The notes: generated by a model not told the origin, from the letters alone. 64,000 nt of DNA from Doryteuthis pealeii (GCA_023376005.1 CM042176.1:15090608-15154607); one strand, 5' to 3'; numbered from the stretch's first letter, positions 51,786 to 63,654 are shown. Program-made: numbers and translations.

Positions 51786-51995
51786 AAAAAAGAGAGAAGA
51801 GGAAAAGAAAGGCGAAGAAATCGAGGGTTAAAGAAAGAAAGACAGAAAGAAAGAAGGAAAGAAAGAAGAGGAAAAGGCGGAGAAATACAGCGTTAAAGAA
51901 AGAAAGAAAGAAAGAAAGAAAGAAGAGGAAAAGAAAGGTGAAGAAATAGAGGGTTAAAGAAAAAGAAAGAAAGAAAGAAAGAAAGAAAAGAACAT
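50780..51995 (+). repeat. GA-rich tract, 1.2 kb
   Basis: (gaaa)n and (gaa)n with a repeated phrase aaaggcgaagaaatcgagggttaaag and variants at several points. Open frames of Lys/Glu (plus) or Ser/Phe/Leu (minus) are artefacts. Confidence 0.95.
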
Positions 51996-52654
51996 CAACA
52001 ACATAATGCAGAGATAAAGAGAGAGAAAAGATAGAGACGGAAATATGAGTGATAATGATTACGATGATGGCGAAGAAGATAAAATAGGAGAGAAGAAAGA
52101 AAAAAAGAAGATGACGTTGAACAGGATGAGCTGGAAGAAAGAGGAATAGAAGGAGGATGAGGAAGAGGAAGAGGAGAATAAGGGAGATAACTCAAGAGGA
52201 CATTGCCACAAGGAGTGGGCTGATAATTATGTCAAGGAACGCCTGGCGGCAAAAGTTTAAGCAATCAGCAAGAGAATAACCGGTGGGGTTGGACACACAA
52301 AAATAAGACACACAGTAAAGTGTGAGAACCTGCGAAAACGAGAAGGGTGGTTGACGATTCTTAAACACCGCTAAGGACAAAGGGTGGGCTTTTGAAAAAA
52401 AATTAAAGTTTAGCTTGTGGGACGATTTGGAAAATATGCAAAGAGAATATAAAAAGGATTTGGGGGTAGGGGAAATTGAAAGAAGAGGCCATTGATAGTA
52501 ATAGCGCAGCTGACTGCATTGGGATCAGTTTACTGTTTAGTTAGTAGAACTGTCGCTAGGGGGAACGACATTGTCCGAATATCAGTAAAATGCTGTAAAA
52601 ATCCTTCATCTGGCAGGTCTCACTGAGCGGGTCCTGTAAATTCATCATGGCAAT
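51996..52654. other. Unassigned stretch
   Basis: Purine-rich to 52190, then unique-looking sequence. No recognised domain on either strand; the minus 62-66-codon frames lack family features. Confidence 0.4.
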
Positions 52655-53655
52655 TGTTCGGTAAATTTATCGTGTGGTAAATTTAATGTGTGGTACATTT
52701 ATTGTGTGGTAAATTTAATGTGTGGTAAATTTAATGTGTGGTAAATTTATTGTGTGGTAAATTTATTGTGTGATAAATTTAATGTGTGGTAAATTTAATG
52801 TGTGGTAAATTTAATGTGTGATAAATTTGATGTGTGGTAAATTTATTGTGTGGTAAAGTTAATGTGTGGTAAATTTATTGTGTGGTAAATTTATCGTGTG
52901 ATAAATTTGATGTGTGGTAAATCTATTGTGTGGTAAATCTATTGTGTTATAAATTTATCGTGTTGTAAATGTATCGTGTGGTAAATTTAATGTGTGGTAA
53001 ATTTAATGTGTGGTAAATTTATCGTGTGGTAAATTTAATATGTGGTAAATTTAATGTGTGGTAAAATTAATGTGTGATAAATTTATTGTGTGTTAATTTA
53101 TTGTGTGGTAAATTTAATGTGTGGTAAATTTAATGTGTGATAAATTTATTGTGTGGTAAATTTAATGTGCGATAAATTTATTGTGTGGTAAATTTATCCT
53201 GTGGTAAATTTATCCTGTGGTAAAATTAATGTGTGGTAAATTCATCGTGTGATAATTTTTTTGTGTTGTAAATTTGGTAAATTTATCGAGTAATAAATGT
53301 ATGGTGTGGTAAATGTATTGTGTGGTAAATATATTGTGGGATAAATTTATCATGTGGTAAATTTAACGTGTGATAATTTTTTTGTGTATGGTAAATTGAT
53401 CTTGTGGTAAATTTATTGTGCTGTAAAATCCTCGTTTGATAGATTCATTGTGTGGTAAATTTGGTAAATTTATCCAGTAATAAATTTATTGTGTAGTAAA
53501 TTCATCATGTGGTAAATTTTTCATGTAGTAAATTTATACTGCGGTAAATTGATCGTATGATGAATTTATTGTGTGGTAAATTCGTCATGTTGTAAATTTA
53601 CTGTGTGTTAAATTTTTTGTATGTAAAATTAATCGTGGGGTAAATTTATCGTATT
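52655..53655 (+). repeat. 18-bp minisatellite, first block
   Basis: About 55 copies of gtgtggtaaatttaatgt or the variant with attg/atcg. The second block is at 54320-54570. Confidence 0.95.
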
Positions 53656-53659
53656 TGAG

Positions 53660-53870
53660 AGATAACACAGATTCTCAAAGATACGTAGTTCAAAGTTAAC
53701 TGACCAGAAAAAATGTAAAAGTTTTTAAATAAAATAACTGGTGCATTATATTATATTATATTATATTATATTTTATTATATCTTTTATTCATTAATATAT
53801 CAACACTGACAATTTCATTAAATTCGGTTAATTCCTTGATTTTTTGTATTTTTTCTTTCTTTCCTACCAA
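53660..53870 (-). repeat. Inverted partner of the 50100-50275 repeat
   Basis: It holds the reverse complement of the motifs listed there; an (attat)n run at 53745-53775 is inserted. Confidence 0.7.
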
Positions 53871-53879
53871 TATCATAAT

Positions 53880-54590
53880 TCCTTTTGTTATTTGCATATT
53901 CTCACTGGTTATTAAATAATCATTATTTAATCTTAATTAGCATCTTATTCATTAACCATGTCTTTGTAAAGGTCTAGCTAAGATAGATTTACTTCAAAAC
54001 TGCCCATATTATTAATGTGTTTAAAATCTTGTAATATGTATTATATATCATTAAGAAATAAATGTTTACATAGTATATATGGTGTGAATAATTTGCATAC
54101 TGGTTTTAATAAAACCGTGTTCAATAGATTATTACTTGCTGTTATTGATTTCTGATATTGTTTTATTCACAAACGTATTAAAAGCAATTCTACGTATAAT
54201 TTTATATTGAAATCAATTAGAATAAAGTAAAAGTAAGTGTAATCTTTTTTGTGTTCGTATTTAATTTCATTAGTATTTCTAATTCAATATGATATTTAAT
54301 TATATTAAAACTTTAAAAAATTTAATTTGTGGTAAATTTATTGTGTGGTAAATTTAATGTGTGGTAAATCTATTGAGTGGTAAATTTAATGTGTGGTAAA
54401 TTTATTGAGTGGTAAATTTAATGTGTAGTAAATTTAATGTGTGATACATTTAATGTGTGGTAAATTCAATGTGTGGTAAATTTATTGAGTGGTAAATTTA
54501 ATGTGTGGTAAATTTAATGAGTGGTAAATTTAATGTGTCGTAAATTTAATGTGTCGTAAATTTGATGTGTGGGCACATATTTTTTGCTAG
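53880..54590 (+). mobile_element. Helitron-like element H1 with the 18-bp array near its 3' end
   Basis: Internal segments (gtctagctaagatagattta, tatttctaattcaatatgat) match H1-type sequence at 55600-56400 in inverse. It ends gggcacatattttttgCTAG at 54590, followed by T. The 18-bp array at 54320-54570 occupies the place of the usual 3' hairpin region. Confidence 0.55.
54320..54570 (+). repeat. 18-bp minisatellite, second block
   Basis: About 14 copies of gtggtaaatttaatgtgt with ttgagt variants, immediately before the H1 3' terminus. Confidence 0.92.
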
Positions 54591-54671
54591 TGAGATTAAT
54601 GAAAATTATTTCTACCAATTCGAAGATATTAAGAACTTGAAACATAGAAACCTGTATCAGATTGACTTGAT

Positions 54672-54867
54672 TCAGCGTTAATTAACCCGGAAAGGGTTGA
54701 TATGCCGTAAAAAAACAAACAAATAACAAGACTTCTTGCAGGAAAGGGTGGGAAAGGTCAGATGAGTAAGCTGGTTGAGGTTGAGTGGATTTGGGTAATG
54801 TGACGTAAGCAGTGACGTAATTTTTGTTACAGACAAAAACCGGAAGCGAATCTCCATTATTAATAGA
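54672..54867 (-). mobile_element. LINE-like tail and Helitron-like H3 5' end
   Basis: At 54672-54722 the motif aacccggaaagggttgatat then gccgtaaaa resembles other tails. From 54867 on the minus strand TCTATTAATAATGGAGATTC and gcttccggtttttgtctgt match the H3 5' end at 55171. Confidence 0.55.
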
Positions 54868-54919
54868 TATAACATATATTCCAGGGTTATAAATGCTTTA
54901 ATGATATCGTTCAAATCGA

Positions 54920-55080
54920 AAGATTTCCGATACAAGCCGATAGAGATTGTTTTTGTGTCTAATGTGGAGCACCACACCAACCACCAAATCCCCACTACCG
55001 CACAAATCTAAACTGTGCTCCTCATGGGCTAAGTGGACAAGGGCAGGTATCGAACCCTGAACATTGAAACCGGTCCTTAA
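54920..55080 (-). mobile_element. SINE-A partial, minus strand
   Basis: The plus strand reads attgtttttgtgtctaatgt, ggagcaccacacc and gtatcgaaccctgaaca. It is diverged, with the tail truncated. Confidence 0.6.
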
Positions 55081-55170
55081 AATATAACGATGCATGAATC
55101 ATTAGTACAGCAAAAGTATGTGCCCCCCCCCCCTGGTGCACAAGTATTTAAGTTTTAATGTAATAAAATA

Positions 55171-55594
55171 TCTATTAATAATGGAGATTCGCTTCCGGTT
55201 TTTGTCTGTAACAAAAACTACGTCACAGCTTACGTCACACTGCCTAAAATCGTCATAAATAGAATACACTCAAAATTTGAGCATGCAATGTTAAACAGTC
55301 CTCAATGGTTTTTTTAAACAAGTTTTATTAAATACATATCTAGAATTATCTATCTATATATAGTTTTGTGTTTTTGTTTTTTTTTTATATTTAAGGTTAT
55401 CAGAACTAAGTTTCCATTTCAATTTTTTATTTTTTACTCCTTTAATAAATTTATTTTATTTTTTACTCCTTTAATAAATTTGATGATTTTTCTTTACTTA
55501 TCATACAAACTTTCTGATATTAAATTTTCAACTCCAATCCCCTTAGAGCAATATTTATTTTACGTCGCCCAGAGGGCGTTTTTTATTTTGCTAG
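55171..55594 (+). mobile_element. Helitron-like element H3, complete, 424 bp
   Basis: It starts TCTATTAATAATGGAGATTC after A (55170) and ends with hairpin cgcccagagggcg then ttttttattttgCTAG before T (55595). The host H1 sequence is continuous on both sides, which gives a precise A|T insertion. No coding capacity. Confidence 0.72.
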
Positions 55595-55845
55595 TTATAC
55601 TAAATTAGAAAAACGGACGAAACTAAATAAGAACAAATATAAAAATATTACACTTATTTTCATGTTATATTAATTGATTTCTATATAGAATTATATATAG
55701 GATTGCTTTTAATACATTTGAGAATAACATGATAGTATTAGAAATCAGTAATAGCAAATAATTATTTATTAAACCCAGTTTTGTTAAAATCATTATGCAA
55801 ATTAATCCCACCATATACTATGTAAATCTGTATTTCTTAGAGATA

Positions 55846-56232
55846 CTAGTACAAAAAAAAAAAACACCGATGTAAAAATAGATTTTTTAAACATATTGCC
55901 TGAGGGGTGGGAGTTAAAAATTCAATGTCAGCGAGTTTGTACCCTAAGTAAGTAAAATCATCAAATTCATTAAAGGATTACAAAATAAAACAATTTGAAA
56001 TGTAAACTTTAAATATGTATTAAAATAAAACAAACTATATATAGATATATAATACCAGTCATGTATTTATTAAAACTTGTTTTAAAAAACAATCAGGACT
56101 GTCTAATGCTGCATGTTCAAATTTTGAGTGTATTTATTCTATGTTATTACGATTTTCGGTAATGTAACGTAAACAATGACGTAGTTTTTGTTACAGACAA
56201 AAAACCGGAAGCGAATCTCCATTATTCTATTA
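55846..56232 (-). mobile_element. Helitron-like element H3, second copy, minus strand
   Basis: On the minus strand it begins aataatggagattcgcttcc near 56215-56232 and ends gtaCTAG at 55846, before T. The internal phrase actgacattgaatttttaac-type and ggagtaaaaa-type sequence match 9113-10904. Its 5' end abuts an inverted half copy (ctattaataatggagattat). Confidence 0.55.
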
Positions 56233-56450
56233 ATAATGGAGATTATATAACATATATTCCAGGATTATAAATGCTTTAATGATATGGGCAGTTTTACTGC
56301 AAATCTAACTCAGCTAGATTTTAAGAGACACTATTAATAAATAAGCTGTTCATTAATGATTATTTCATAATTGTTGAGAATAGAACTTAAATAACTAAGG
56401 AAATTGTGAGATCAGTGGTGACAATTTCGGTTACAGATAGACAGTTACAA

Positions 56451-57005
56451 AATTATTTTAGTACAGTCATGGACTGGGTATTTCAGCTAGTATCTCATTA
56501 TAATGAGGAATATTAGGGAGTGAGAGAGAAAGGGTAAGAGGAAAATAATTTAAATTCCTCTTAAAATTAAAAAAAAATGTTGCTAAGAATGCACATATTA
56601 CAATGTTTGTTTATTTTAGGAATGTTTTGTTTGTTTTTCTTGTTTACATTTAAAATATGATTTTTTTTAATGTAATCTTAAACTTGGGAGTGTTTTGAAA
56701 CAATTTTATTTATTTAAAAACATTTTTATACATATGACAAAAATTTAAATTCAGTTTTTAACTGCTTGGTGAGTTGAAGTGATAAAAATTCATTTATTTT
56801 CTTTTTTACTCCAAAAAAATGGACCATTTATGCAGAAAATGTTGCATATTAATTCAAATGGGGCTTTAGAATACACCGACTGCACCTCTACAGAGGGGTA
56901 AGACACCCCTCCAATGGGACCAACTGTTGTCTTTGGGTGGTGACCTGTGATGCTTGAGGATGGAATCCTGGTGGCTGAGCAATCTATGACCTGCACCTCG
57001 AAATC
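56451..57005. repeat. Dispersed repeat relative of the 44120 block
   Basis: Segment 56570-56790 has ttgtttattttaggaatgtt, acatttaaaatatgattttt and gttttgaaacaattttattt, as at 44120-44312. The remainder is unassigned. Confidence 0.5.
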
Positions 57006-59170
57006 GTGTCGTCATGCTTGAAACCATATAATTGTGTACAAATTATTAGTATTAGATAGGAATACTTGAAACCATATAATTGTGTACAAATTAATAGTAT
57101 TAGATAGGAATACTTGAAACCATATAATTGTGTACAAATTATTAGTATTAGATAGGAAAACTTGAAACCATATAATTGTGTACAAATTATTAGTATTAGA
57201 TAGAAATACTTGAAACCATATAATAGTGTACAAATTATTAGTATTAGATAGGAATGCTTGAAACCATATAATTGTGTACAAATTATTAGTATTAGATAGG
57301 AATACTTGAAACCATATAATTGGGTACAAATTATTAGTATTAGATAGGAAAACTTAAAACCATATAATTGTGTACAAATTATTAGTATTAGATAGGAATA
57401 CTTGAAATCATATAATTGTGTACAAATTATTAGTATTAGATAGGAAAGCTTGAAACCATATAATTGTGTACAAATTATTAGTATTAGATAGGAATACTTG
57501 AAACCATATAAAGTGTTACAAATTATTAGTATTAGATAGGAATACTTGAAACCTATAACTGTGTACACATTATTAGTATTAGATAGGAATACTTGAAACC
57601 ATATAATGTGTACAAATTATTAGCATTAGATAGGAATACTTGAAATCATAATTGTGTACAAATTATTAGTATTAGATAGAATACTTGAAACCATATAACC
57701 GTGTGTAAATTATTAGTATTAGATAGGAATACTTGAAACCATATAATTGTGTAGTATTAGATAGGAATACTTAACCGTGTGTAAATTTTAGTATTAGATA
57801 GGAATACTTGAAACCATATAACTGTGTACACATTATTAGTATTAGATAGGAATACTTAAAACCATATAATTGGGTACAAAATATTAGTATTAGATAGGAA
57901 TACTTGAAACCATATAATTGTGTACAAATTATTAGTATTAGATAGGAATACTTGAAATCATATAATTGTGTACAAATTATTAGTATTAGATAGGAAAACT
58001 TGAAACCATATAATTGTGTACAAATTATTAGTATTAGATAGGAATACTTGAAATCATATAATTGTGTACAAATTATTAGTATTAGATAGGAATACTTAAA
58101 ACCATATAATTGGGTACACATTATTAGTATTAGATAAGAATACTTGAAACCATATAATTGTGTACAAATTATTAGTATTAGATAGGAATACTTGAAACCA
58201 TATAATTGTGTACAAATTATTAGTATTAGATATGAATACTTGAAACCATATAATAGTGTACAAATTATTAGTATTAGATAGGAATACTTGAAACCATACA
58301 TAATAGTGTACAAATTATTAGTATTAGATAGGAATACTTGAAACCATATCATTGTGTACAAATATTAGTATTAGATAGGAATACTTGAAACCATATCATT
58401 GTGTACAAATTATTAGTATTAGATAGGAATACTTGTGTATGAATATTATATAGATGTTGATGGTACAAATTATTAGTATTATATATGAATACTTGAAACC
58501 ATATAACAGCGTTTAAATCATTAGATTTTATTAGATAAAAATACTTGAAACCATATAATTGTGTACAAATTATTAGTATTACATAGGAATACTTGAAACC
58601 ATATAATTGTGTACAAATTATTAGTATTATATATGAATACTTGAAACCATATAACAGCGTTTAAAGCATTAGTATTAGATAAAGATACTTGAAACCATAT
58701 CATTGTGTACAAATTATTAGTATTAGATAGGAATACTTGAAACCATATAATTGTGTACAAATTATTAGTATTAGATAGGAAAACTTGAAACCATATAATT
58801 GTGTACAAATTATTAGTATTATATATGAATACTTGAAACCATATAACAGCGTTTAAATCATTAGTATTAGATAAAGATACTTGAAACCATATCATTGTGT
58901 ACAAATTATTAGTATTAGATAGCAATGCTTGAAACCATATAATTTTATACAAATTATTAGCATTAGTTAGGAGTACTGGAAACTATATAATTGTCTATGA
59001 ATTATTAGTATTTGATGAGAATACTTGAAACCATATACCAGTGTTTAAATTATTAGTATTAGATGAAGATACTTGAAACCATATAATTGTGTACAAATTA
59101 TTAGTATTAGATGCGAATACTTGAAACCATATAACCGTGTGTAAATTATAAGTATTAGATAGGAACACTT
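57006..59170 (+). repeat. 48-bp minisatellite, about 45 copies
   Basis: The unit is tacttgaaaccatataattg, tgtacaaattattagtatta and gatagg. Since 48 is a multiple of 3, several minus frames stay open for 100-196 codons and translate as 16-residue repeats (YLILIICTQLYGFKYS). Nothing suggests translation. Confidence 0.95.
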
Positions 59171-59339
59171 GGAATATTTTCGTGCATGTGACGTAAACAA
59201 ACATGATGTCATGTGACAAGTTCCGCCCACAAAAGAATCTGGTTGATTATCCATATTATCTCATAATTCCGTCTGAGGATTGTGCGATTTCATTCCTTGT
59301 CTTTCTTACGCTCTCTTTTTTTTCTAATGCTTCTTCCTT

Positions 59340-59348
59340 TTTCAATTT

Positions 59349-59405
<57 letters not shown>

Positions 59406-59421
59406 TCTTAACTTCTATTTT

Positions 59422-59456
<35 letters not shown>

Positions 59457-59525
59457 CTTCTATTTCTTTCTCTCTCCCTCTCTCCTCTCTCTCTCTCTTT
59501 TCTCTTTCCCTCTCTCCTCTCCCCC

Positions 59526-59559
<34 letters not shown>

Positions 59560-59594
59560 ACACACACACTCGCTCACTCCTTCTTACACTTCTT

Positions 59595-59642
<48 letters not shown>

Positions 59643-59765
59643 ACTTCTATTTTTCTTTCTCTCTCCCTCTCTCTCCCTCTCTCTCCCTCTCTCTTTCTCT
59701 TTCCCTCCCTCCTCTCTCTCTCTCTCTCTCTCTCCCTTGCCTTACTTCAATCTCTCTTTTATTCT
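59340..59765 (+). repeat. CT-rich and CA-rich microsatellites
   Basis: Long (TC)n tracts with a (CA)n core at 59545-59570. Open frames of Ser/Leu repeats are artefacts. Confidence 0.95.
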
Positions 59766-60330
59766 ATCAATCTATCTATATGCCTGTCTATCTTCTTTCC
59801 TCATTCCCAGAGGCCTTGTCTCCCTTCCATATTTACTAGCCATCACGGGGCCCATCGTACCTCGCGGTGGAGTCATCAGCCGCTAAAGGAGGCGACTGAT
59901 GACTAGCAAAGCAGTCATGTAAGTTGCCCGCAGCCGAAGAGCGGGGGGGGAGGGCGAGACCAAAGAAGCAATATCGCAGCCCAAAGATCAGATTGAACCT
60001 CGTCTACCGGATCCAGTTCTTCACTTTCATTTGCTATTTTCATTCTGTCTTATGTCATTTGGCAAAAGCGAGGCGGCCTGGCGGCGAGGAACGGCTTGTT
60101 ATTGTCTATCATGTAAAAACCGGGTCGTCAAGGAGCCAGAAGATGAAGAAGAAGGAGGAGGCTGTCCTCGCCGTCGACTGTGCCAGGGCAAGACGAGGAG
60201 CAGAGGCAAGGGTAATGGTGAGCATGTCTGTGCCAGGGCAGGACGAGGAGCGGGGGGTAAGGGTAATGGCGGGCACGTCGTCAACTTTGCCGTAACGAGT
60301 TATCAGTGTTCTCCGCTTATTATGACGGAC
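59766..60330 (+). other. GC-rich island, function unknown
   Basis: The GC content is well above the surroundings. A frame at 60031-60525 includes GTACYCLSCKNRVVKE and an imperfect duplication of about 49 bp (gtgccagggcaagacgagga). It might be a repeat or a diverged exon. A (CA)n run follows at 60338-60388. Confidence 0.35.
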
Positions 60331-60689
60331 TTTATATCACACACACACACACACACCACACACACACATACACACACACACACACACCATGTCTATCGCC
60401 ACCCCGGCGACTTCTCGCTCATTCGCAGCCTGGAAGGAAGAACAATAAATGAAAGAGAGACAGAATTAGTGTTTTTTTCTTTTCTTTTCTTTTCTTCGTT
60501 ACATAGACAAAGAGGGGGTGAGTGAGTGAGAGAGTGAGTGAGAGAGAGAGAGAGAGATGGGGGGTAGGGGCTAGAAAGTAAGGGCCCTGAATAACATCTT
60601 TTGCTGTAGGTAATAATAATAAGAAGAAAACAAACAAAATAGAGAACAAGAAGACAAAGGTGGACAAGCAGAGGAAAAGAAAGATGAAG

Positions 60690-60720
60690 AACTAGAGGAG
60701 GAAAGAAAGAAAGAAAGAAA

Positions 60721-60751
<31 letters not shown>

Positions 60752-61084
60752 AAGAAAGAAAGAAAGAAAGAAAGAAAGGAAGAAAAAAGAAAGAAAGAAA
60801 GAAAGAAAGAAAGAAGAAGAAAGAAAGAAGAAGAAGAAAAGAAAGAAAAGAAGAAAAGAAAGAGGAAAGAAAAGAAGAAAGAAAGCAAAGAAGAAAGAAA
60901 GACGATGAACTACAGTGTAAAGGAAGAAAGAAGAAAGAGAAAGAAAGAAAGAAGAAAGAAGAAAGAAAGAAAGAAAGAAAAAGAAAAGAAAGAAAAGAAA
61001 AAGAAGAGAAGAAAAGAAAGAAGAAGAAAGAAAAGAAAGAAGAGGAAAATGAAAGGCGAAGAAATAAAGGGTAAAGAAGGAAAA

Positions 61085-61116
<32 letters not shown>

Positions 61117-61312
61117 AAAGAAAGAAAGAAAGAAGAAAGAAAGAATGTAAAATAAGAAAAAATTAAGAAGAAAGAGAAGAAAGAGAAGAAGAAGAAGAAG
61201 AAGAAGAAGAAGAAGAAGAAGCGAAAGGAAAAGAGAGAATATGAGGGGTGTAAAGAAAAATAATAAAGTAGAGAAAAAGAAAGGAAAAGAGAGAAGAAGA
61301 AAGAGAGTTGTA

Positions 61313-61348
<36 letters not shown>

Positions 61349-61445
61349 CGTACTAAGAGAAAATAAAGATAGTGAAGACAAAGAAAAAGAAGAGGGGAGA
61401 AGAAACTGAGGTGGGGGGAGAAGAAGAAGAAGAAGAAGAACAACA
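60690..61445 (+). repeat. GA-rich tract, 0.75 kb
   Basis: (gaaa)n and (gaa)n, followed by (aac)n and (act)n to 61502. The phrase aaaggcgaagaaataaaggg is shared with 50780-51995, which suggests a common origin. Confidence 0.95.
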
Positions 61446-61564
61446 ACAACAACAACACAACAACAACAACATCTGCTACTACTACTAGTACTACTACTAC
61501 TAATTATGTAGAAGATAAAAAAGATATGACCCAATAACAAGAGTAAACAGTCAATCACATACTA

Positions 61565-61874
61565 AACCAACAAACTGACGAGTAGTAATGGATCTGCGAG
61601 ACTAGCTTTATAACCGTTACACCCCGATGAAGCACTCTTTATTTACCCAACCCGTTCGCTACCGGTAGGATGGGACAAAAGGTCACAAGTATGGGACAAC
61701 CACCGAAAATTGACTTCGTTATTCAGTTGTATGACAGCAATATTATCTTACCAATCATTACCCCACGGTGGGGTGTCATCTAGTTACCCAACCCGTTCAC
61801 TACCGGTAGGATATGGCACAAGGTTGCAAGTATGGGACAACCGGTGAGGATCGAACTCGTTATTCAATAGCAAT
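61565..61874 (-). mobile_element. SINE-D, two tandem partial copies, minus strand
   Basis: The plus strand repeats ttacccaacccgttcRctac, cggtaggat and caagtatgggacaacc, then cgaactcgttattcaatag. The minus strand reads as a tRNA-like head (A box tggtgtaatggtta; B box gagttcgatcctc) and a short body. Confidence 0.7.
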
Positions 61875-62165
61875 GTAGGAAGCGCGTGGTGTAATGGTTA
61901 AAGTCATGGGAAATGGACTCGTCGCCCCGAGTCCAAATCCCGGGCGTGGTAACTGCATTTCACTTAACGCTAATACCCTTGGGAAAGGTATGAATCCTAC
62001 TCTCCCTCCAGCTATGGATAAATAGTAGGACAGACTGGGCTCTTTAACCTTGGTTAGTCAACCGGTCAAGGAGAAGGAAAACTCCGAATTGAAACCTGTT
62101 GAACTTCGCTTAAGAAATTGACATTGTGTCACATCCTGCTCGTGCGGAGGGGTTGGTAAATATAT
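61875..62165 (+). mobile_element. SINE-C inserted into SINE-D
   Basis: Flanked by attcaatagcaat (61862-61874) and attcaatagtaat (62166-62178), a target duplication from within SINE-D. The head gcgcgtggtgtaatggttaa and body ctccagctatggataaatag, gacagactgggct match 47308-47594. Confidence 0.85.
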
Positions 62166-62178
62166 ATTCAATAGTAAT

Positions 62179-62375
62179 TGTTGTGAGGTTTTAAGGGGTC
62201 AAATAAGAACAAAATGACGGGTAACAAATGTAGAAAAATGTATTAACAGAAAGTAGACAAATACAATAGAGAGATGTGGGAATTACGTCCGACAATAGAG
62301 TGTTGGCTTGCTCGCATTGGCTTACTGCTAAGCCACAATTATCCCTGTTATTTATAGTAACCTGTCGGCGCATTC
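62179..62375. other. Unassigned stretch
   Basis: Minus 62191-62382 is open for 63 codons without a recognised motif. I see no other feature. Confidence 0.4.
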
Positions 62376-62790
62376 CATTCATCTTATAGGATGTATCACC
62401 TATAACAGTAATGTGTCTGCAACACTAGCTTGTCAATAATTACACCACAATTGGGCGTCATTTATTTTCCCAACCTGTTCGCCACGGGTAGGATGTGACA
62501 CAGGGTCGCAAATATGGGCCATCCAGCGAGAATCGAACTCGTTATTGAGTAGTAATGGATCTGTGAGACTAGCTTGAAAATCATTACACCACGATGGAAC
62601 ACTCTTTATTTACCCAACCCATTCACTACTAGTAGGATATGGCACAAGGTCACAAGTATGGGGTATCCACCGAGGATTGAACTCGCTATTGAATAGTAAT
62701 GGATCTGCGAGAATAGCTTGCTAACCTTTACACCTCGATGGAACACCTATTTACCCAACCTGTTCGCTACCGGTAGAATGGTCCATTATT
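62376..62790 (-). mobile_element. SINE-D cluster, about three tandem copies, minus strand
   Basis: Repeats of about 155 bp with cctgttcgccacgggtagga, gaatcgaactcgttattgag, tagtaatggatctgYgagaa and cattacaccacgatgga. Variation between copies is substitutions, so they are older than the SINE-C insertion. Confidence 0.7.
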
Positions 62791-63109
62791 TAGCTGTGGC
62801 CACTCTTAAGGAATAAGACTTCGGCGGATAAGCGACACCAGATAATCAAGTTTTACTTTTTTGCATTTCATCTTGGACGATTTGGATGGTCTCATTTTTA
62901 ACCAGAGGGTGTTTGTTGCAAGATGATAACGGTTGGAAGATTAAAGAACAAGAGTAAGAATATATTGTAGATTATCATCCAGAGTAGGGTAGGTCGATTT
63001 TTCACTTTTTTTAAGATATCAAATTTCATGAGATATTGAAGGTTGTGTATTGTGGTCTATTAAGTACTGATACCAAAAATTAGATCTTGCACTTGTACCA
63101 ATTTTTGAA

Positions 63110-63215
63110 GTATTTACCACGTACCCTACATGTACGGGTTAGGCACAAGGCTTTATTAATATCGATATTTCCCCTCAAGGGGGGCGCCTCAGGCACTGGA
63201 CAATAAACCTTATTT
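63110..63215. repeat. Short relative of the GC-rich hairpin cluster
   Basis: It has gtaccctacatgtacgggtt, ggcacaaggct and aaggggggcgcctcaggcac, caataaacc, as at 34260-34410. Confidence 0.65.
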
Positions 63216-63654
63216 TTAAGGAAATGGCATCAAAGGTGCACTGAAAAATCCTCGGTTTTTCAATATTTGGCCAAAAATTGATCAGAAAATCTAACAATTT
63301 GCGTATTCAAAGCAAGGAATGTTGTCATTTTATTTTATCAAAATGAAAAAGAAATTATAACTAAAATTCAAATTAAAAACATGACCCTCCCCCTATTATC
63401 AGTGACGACTCTGAAATGCTGTTTTACATCATCGATTTAGCAGTAACAGTATTAATGAACATACTCTGGATATAACACAGTATGATAATCTACTATATAT
63501 TAATACTCTTGTTCTTTAACTTTCCAACCGTTATCATCTTGCAACACCCTCTGGTTAAAAATGAGACTGTCCAAATTAATTGTAAATCTTGATTATCTGG
63601 TCTCGCTTATCCACCGAATTCTTATTTCTTATGAGTGACCTCAGCTAAATAGTA

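Larger units (their letters stand above)
55093..56450 (-). mobile_element. Helitron-like H1 copy hosting two H3 insertions
   Basis: H1 sequence at 55093-55170 (ggtgcacaagtatttaagtt) continues exactly after the H3 insertion (ttatactaaattagaaaaac, 55595 on) and again after the second H3 piece (ggcagttttactgcaaatct, 56285 on; caatttcggttacagatag, 56423 on). Its ends are degraded, so the limits are approximate. Confidence 0.55.

Noticed and set aside
56984..58361. Minus-strand frames of 194 and 196 codons with 16-residue repeats
   Set aside because: The 48-bp minisatellite unit is a multiple of three and stop-free in these frames; copies have frame-breaking indels and no start context.
59203..59886. 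A 227-codon Ser/Leu-rich frame
   Set aside because: It is the translation of (TC)n tracts; no signal or domain.
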